The notes beneath the pieces are model-generated. The model was not told where the DNA came from and made no database searches. It saw only the letters and a list, made by a program, of their open reading frames with translations. From contig JAUCBJ010008364.1 in the NCBI GenBank assembly GCA_032718475.1, positions 1 to 42,954 on the forward strand: a stretch of DNA of 42,954 nt. Direction: 5' to 3'. Both the position numbers and the translations under genes were made by a program. This DNA comes from Nemertoderma westbladi. Its lineage: Eukaryota; Xenacoelomorpha; Nemertodermatida; Nemertodermatidae. Shown here one piece after another: positions 40,089-42,954 of this stretch. Each line of letters opens with the position of its first letter. Positions within the stretch are counted from its first letter, which is position 1.

Positions 40089-42668
40089 ATGACTATAATT
40101 TCCAGGGACATAACATATATCCAGGGGAGGGGAGGAGTTATTGTAGATAGATGTATGGGCCCCAATATATTAACATCAACCCCAGTACCAAACATACCGG
40201 TGGGAGGGGGACAGGGTGACATTCCCCCATCACAATATCAACAATATACCCCAATAGGAGCGAGAACATCGAACCCCTTGGACGAGAACAGATCGTGCGA
40301 CACGGAAATATGGAGGGGGCCGTTACCCCCAATGATATATCCGACGCAACAAGCAAAGTCAACAACAAATAGGACGGACGGACCGTACCCAGCAGGAGAA
40401 ACTATACAACATCCATCGAACCCATTAGAAGCGCAAGCGATGGGAATGGCCACATTGATCGATGCTTTAAAAACTAGGATCGAGCTACCACCTGTGGAAC
40501 CATTTAAATTCGATGGGAGTAGGCCGGAAGAATATCTACAGTTTCGGCGCATGTATAGTAACGAAATATTAAGTAAGAACTTGACGCAGGCGGAGTGCCT
40601 AAAATATCTGCAAGTATATACTGGAGGCCCAGCATACGACATCGTGAGGCAATACCAGGGCATCGAGGGCGGCTTCACGACAGCATGGCGGGCGCTAGAT
40701 AGGGAATACGGGCACCCGGCCAAGATCATCCGGCAAACCCTGAGAGGCATAACATCGGGTGGCCTACAGGACAATCCCGTTAGCATAAGGACCTTTGCAA
40801 ACAAGGTCGAGAAGGCGTTAATCGTGTTAAAGACGCTAGACGCACCATACGAACTCAACGCGTCTAACAACATCACCACGATAGCGCAGGCACTGCCGAT
40901 CTGGTTACGAAGGAAGTGGAGGAAGATAGCCTTCTCCACACGGGAGAAGAAGGGTGCGGAACCGGGCTTAGAAGAGATGTCGAGCTTCCTCAACTATGAA
41001 GCCGAATTAATAACAGACCCAGTCTATAGCGAGGATAGTTTGGGGACAAGCCATAAACCCGAACACGATCCTGCATATCCACTCCCGAGAGTAGGACAAT
41101 CACTACCACATGCGGCCACACAGGGGACTGCTAGTCCACAGTTAGCTGGTAGCAGGGCCACACCGTGGCAGGGACAGAAAGAAAATAACACCATAAATAA
41201 ACATAATCCCAATGTACCCAGTAGGCCGAATACAGACAACCAAAACACTAAATCGGTACATATAAACCTACGCGCGATACGTGAGGGACTATACAGGGAA
41301 CGCTATGATCCAGGATTCGAATGTCAATTACATCGGGACGGAACACATAAGACCAGGAGTTGTAAGCACTGGCAAGCGTTGCCCAAACAAGATCGTATAG
41401 CCTACACAGACGCAAACGGACTATGTCATCGATGTGTGGTAGAAGGACACAGGTCCGGAGAGTGTAGAGAAACAGCAGTTAGAGAGTCCGAGACTGGAGG
41501 CCAAACAATGGCTACAAGCACGACAGAAGAGGAGAAGAAGAGAAAAGTACTACTCGGGGTAGTACCAGTAAAGATATCAGGAGAGGGCGGTCGATCAGTA
41601 ACGACATTAATGCTGGTCGACAGCGGAGCAGCCTTCACGCTGGTGGAGAACTGGGTGGCCGAAGAGATAGGGCTAAAGACGAGGCCGAACAGAATGGCGG
41701 TAACTACCGTCTCGAGTAAAGATGAGGTCCTGGAGACGAGGACGGGGCGGTGCAGGATAGCAGCGATTGCACCGGGATGCGGCTATGGGGCGACGATCGA
41801 CCCCATCCACGTCATCGAATCGATAAACATCAACGCCAGGCGACCGACCAACATTGAGGTCGAACAATACAGATTCCTGGACGGTATCGATTTCTCAATA
41901 CCAAAGGTGGACGTTAGGAAGGTGTCCATTATAGTAGGAATGGACTGCCCGACGGCCCATGAGAGGATGAAGACGGTCTTCGGCGAAGACAGGCAGCGGG
42001 ACCCGACGGCGATCCTCACGCCGTTCGGATGGACGCTTAGCGGCCCAGTTAAAACTAAGATCCCATGCAGTGTGACAGAGACATCAGGGTGCATGTTACC
42101 AGGCACCGCAGGCGCAGTGGACGAAGAGGAGAAACAGGAGATAGTAGAGCCAGATAGGGAGGTGACAGTAAGAAAGTGGGCAGAGGAGAGTAGGTTTCCC
42201 AACAAGCATCGGTATGGAGATGGAGCGGAGCGGACGGCGAGGTGTCCGGAGGACAACACTCCGGGGGAGTGCCCGGAGGAGTGTCGGAAGGAGTGTCTAG
42301 AGGAGTGTCCAGAGGAGTGTCCGGAAGAGACGCAGGTCCGGTTTGGAGGCATACCGACAAGGGGGAAGTCGAGAAGGAAGGCAGGATGGAAAGGGATAGG
42401 ACTACTATTCTACCTTCTGTTCTGCCTGTTCTTTCACTTTCTATTCATTCTGCCGGCGGGAGACAACAAGGAGGGAGGTGGCATTTTGATGCCAGGAGAT
42501 GAGCTAGTTAAGAAGACGGTGGAGAGACCCAACCTTAGGGTGGTGAAAGAGGGAGAGCCAATTCCTGGTCAGTTGGAGTTGGCGGGGAGAGCGTGGCGAA
42601 GAGTAAGAGGACGTATAGGAGGGCAGTGGGAGAGTGCCTACTGGAAGAAGGGGCACCTGAAAGTTTAG
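40089..42668 (+). CDS. BEL/Pao-type Gag-protease polyprotein without RT
   Basis: An intact 859-codon frame. Residues ~115-310 are the conserved BEL/Pao Gag domain (LPPVEPFKFDGSRPEEYLQF, ALDREYGHPAKI). Cys/His knuckles at ~412-460 include CQLHRDGTHKTRSC and CHRCVVEGHRSGEC. The aspartic protease has VDSGAAFTLV with catalytic Asp 511, followed by SIIVGMDCP and LTPFGWTLSGPV, the usual end of the BEL protease. Reverse transcriptase should start here but does not. Instead come an acidic linker, a Cys/Glu repeat (ECPEE, ~720-745), a hydrophobic segment at ~768-789 (LLFYLLFCLFFHFLF) and a basic tail ending GHLKV. No RT, RNase H or integrase motif is seen before 42954. The first ~40 residues may be out of frame with the true Gag. 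A Gag-Pro-only derivative or a deleted copy are both possible. Confidence 0.8.
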   Translation: MTIISRDITYIQGRGGVIVDRCMGPNILTSTPVPNIPVGGGQGDIPPSQYQQYTPIGARTSNPLDENRSCDTEIWRGPLPPMIYPTQQAKSTTNRTDGPYPAGETIQHPSNPLEAQAMGMATLIDALKTRIELPPVEPFKFDGSRPEEYLQFRRMYSNEILSKNLTQAECLKYLQVYTGGPAYDIVRQYQGIEGGFTTAWRALDREYGHPAKIIRQTLRGITSGGLQDNPVSIRTFANKVEKALIVLKTLDAPYELNASNNITTIAQALPIWLRRKWRKIAFSTREKKGAEPGLEEMSSFLNYEAELITDPVYSEDSLGTSHKPEHDPAYPLPRVGQSLPHAATQGTASPQLAGSRATPWQGQKENNTINKHNPNVPSRPNTDNQNTKSVHINLRAIREGLYRERYDPGFECQLHRDGTHKTRSCKHWQALPKQDRIAYTDANGLCHRCVVEGHRSGECRETAVRESETGGQTMATSTTEEEKKRKVLLGVVPVKISGEGGRSVTTLMLVDSGAAFTLVENWVAEEIGLKTRPNRMAVTTVSSKDEVLETRTGRCRIAAIAPGCGYGATIDPIHVIESININARRPTNIEVEQYRFLDGIDFSIPKVDVRKVSIIVGMDCPTAHERMKTVFGEDRQRDPTAILTPFGWTLSGPVKTKIPCSVTETSGCMLPGTAGAVDEEEKQEIVEPDREVTVRKWAEESRFPNKHRYGDGAERTARCPEDNTPGECPEECRKECLEECPEECPEETQVRFGGIPTRGKSRRKAGWKGIGLLFYLLFCLFFHFLFILPAGDNKEGGGILMPGDELVKKTVERPNLRVVKEGEPIPGQLELAGRAWRRVRGRIGGQWESAYWKKGHLKV
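42240..42335 (+). repeat. Short GAGTGTCCGGAG tandem repeat
   Basis: In-frame 12- to 18-bp units encode ECPEE/ECRKE/ECLEE, giving a cysteine every 4 residues just before the hydrophobic segment. Confidence 0.75.
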
Positions 42669-42688
42669 TCGTCCAAGATTTTGGACTG

Positions 42689-42724
42689 AGGGGGGTGGGA
42701 ATGAGGGCGAGACGCCCTTCCCAC
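42689..42724 (+). other. Purine-rich tract and hairpin after stop
   Basis: GAGGGGGGTGGGA is 20 bp after the stop and resembles a polypurine tract. 42697-42724 folds as AGGGCG-AGA-CGCCCT extended by TGGGA/TCCCA. No LTR start can be confirmed beyond it. Confidence 0.4.
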
Positions 42725-42954
42725 ATATAAATAATTATTTAATAAATAATAAAATTAATTAAATAATAGTTAGAAGAGATAGTAAATAGTAGTCAGGAGA
42801 TAAGTTAGTAGAAGTAAGTAAGTTAGAAGGTGCCGGGCACAAGAGGTGCCGGGCACAAAAAGAGTTAGTAGAGTTAGAAGAGACGTTAGTAGAGTCAGTA
42901 GTAGTTCACATAATTGACGTACCCACTCTGCCGGCACTCAGAGCGTCACGTGTA
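42725..42954. other. AT/AG-rich tail to window end
   Basis: AGTTAGTAGA-like words repeat irregularly. GGTGCCGGGCACAA occurs twice (42829 and 42845), each holding a GTGCC-G-GGCAC palindrome. No coding sequence. Confidence 0.6.

Larger units (their letters stand above)
38747..40150 (+). pseudogene. Gag middle region, repeat-rich, one internal stop
   Basis: This frame is -1 relative to the preceding ORF and overlaps it by ~45 nt. It reads through three repeat families and one stop (TAG 39107-39109, then TAA) and ends at TAG 40148-40150. After 39119 it encodes a basic/acidic protein with the 13-residue repeat RRLVEFNREVEDR three times (39497-39613), then an Arg-rich region with RSNRRARTDSEPS. 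Its end overlaps the next ORF, which is +1 relative to it, at a G-rich stretch (CCAGGGGAGGGGAGG, ~40120). Either two indels broke one long Gag, or shifts are programmed; G-run sequencing error is also possible. Confidence 0.55.

Noticed and set aside
42689-42954. 3' LTR of the BEL/Pao-type element
   Set aside because: Nothing here matches 36791-37258; only a purine tract and hairpin are visible, so the 3' LTR must lie beyond the window or be absent.

Overview
The window is metazoan nuclear DNA. It holds single-exon RING/B-box (TRIM-family) genes, APE-type non-LTR retrotransposons, a tRNA-derived SINE, a BEL/Pao-type LTR element, foldback elements, AATAAA signals and many micro- and minisatellites. 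Composition and repeat style (frequent TAGGCCTA, ACCGGT and GTAC words, compact marine-invertebrate-like repeats) suggest an aquatic invertebrate. I cannot name the species or phylum from sequence alone.

Layout. 1-1500: non-coding, with a 25-bp tandem repeat and TTCTAGAA palindromes. 1496-2396: 5' fragment of a CR1/Jockey-type retrotransposon, fused to a ~97-bp minisatellite. 2963-9013: a ~975-bp segment present twice; the first copy is split at 3390-6916 by an RTE-like retrotransposon with an intact 1013-codon ORF, and the second copy is the empty site. 9240-11650: simple repeats and unexplained sequence. 11653-15987: a longer but frameshifted copy of the CR1-type element. 16545-16812: a SINE. 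17040-24500: duplicated non-coding DNA, including a 4.49-kb tandem duplication whose copies differ by a 513-bp foldback insertion and a 2.1-kb indel, and an 80-nt core that stays nearly identical in three places. 24569-25395: a decayed reverse-transcriptase 3' end.

25474-36246 holds two tandem TRIM-like genes with shared promoters and 3' flanks. Copy 1 has an intact RING but an in-frame stop removes its last 126 codons. Copy 2 keeps the C-terminus, but a 2.8-kb inverted-repeat transposon with an 8-bp target duplication has split it inside the RING. The transposon end supplies a new in-frame ATG. The lesions are therefore at opposite ends of the two paralogues. A 9-residue repeat between coiled coil and C-terminal domain has about 17 units in copy 1 and about 4 in copy 2.

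36791 to the window end is a BEL/Pao-type element: a probable 5' LTR with CCAAT, TATA and initiator, a long repeat-rich Gag region spread over two frames, and an 859-codon ORF with a Gag domain, Cys/His knuckles and an aspartic protease (DSG). Where reverse transcriptase should follow, this ORF has a Cys/Glu repeat, a hydrophobic segment and a stop. No 3' LTR lies inside the window.

The strongest candidates for something new are the reciprocal TRIM lesions with a transposon-donated start codon, the RT-less Gag-protease ORF, the conserved 80-nt core with small-RNA-like features, and an RTE-type element whose stop codon is part of its 3' tail repeat. All coding calls are read from translated frames and motifs; no database search was possible.
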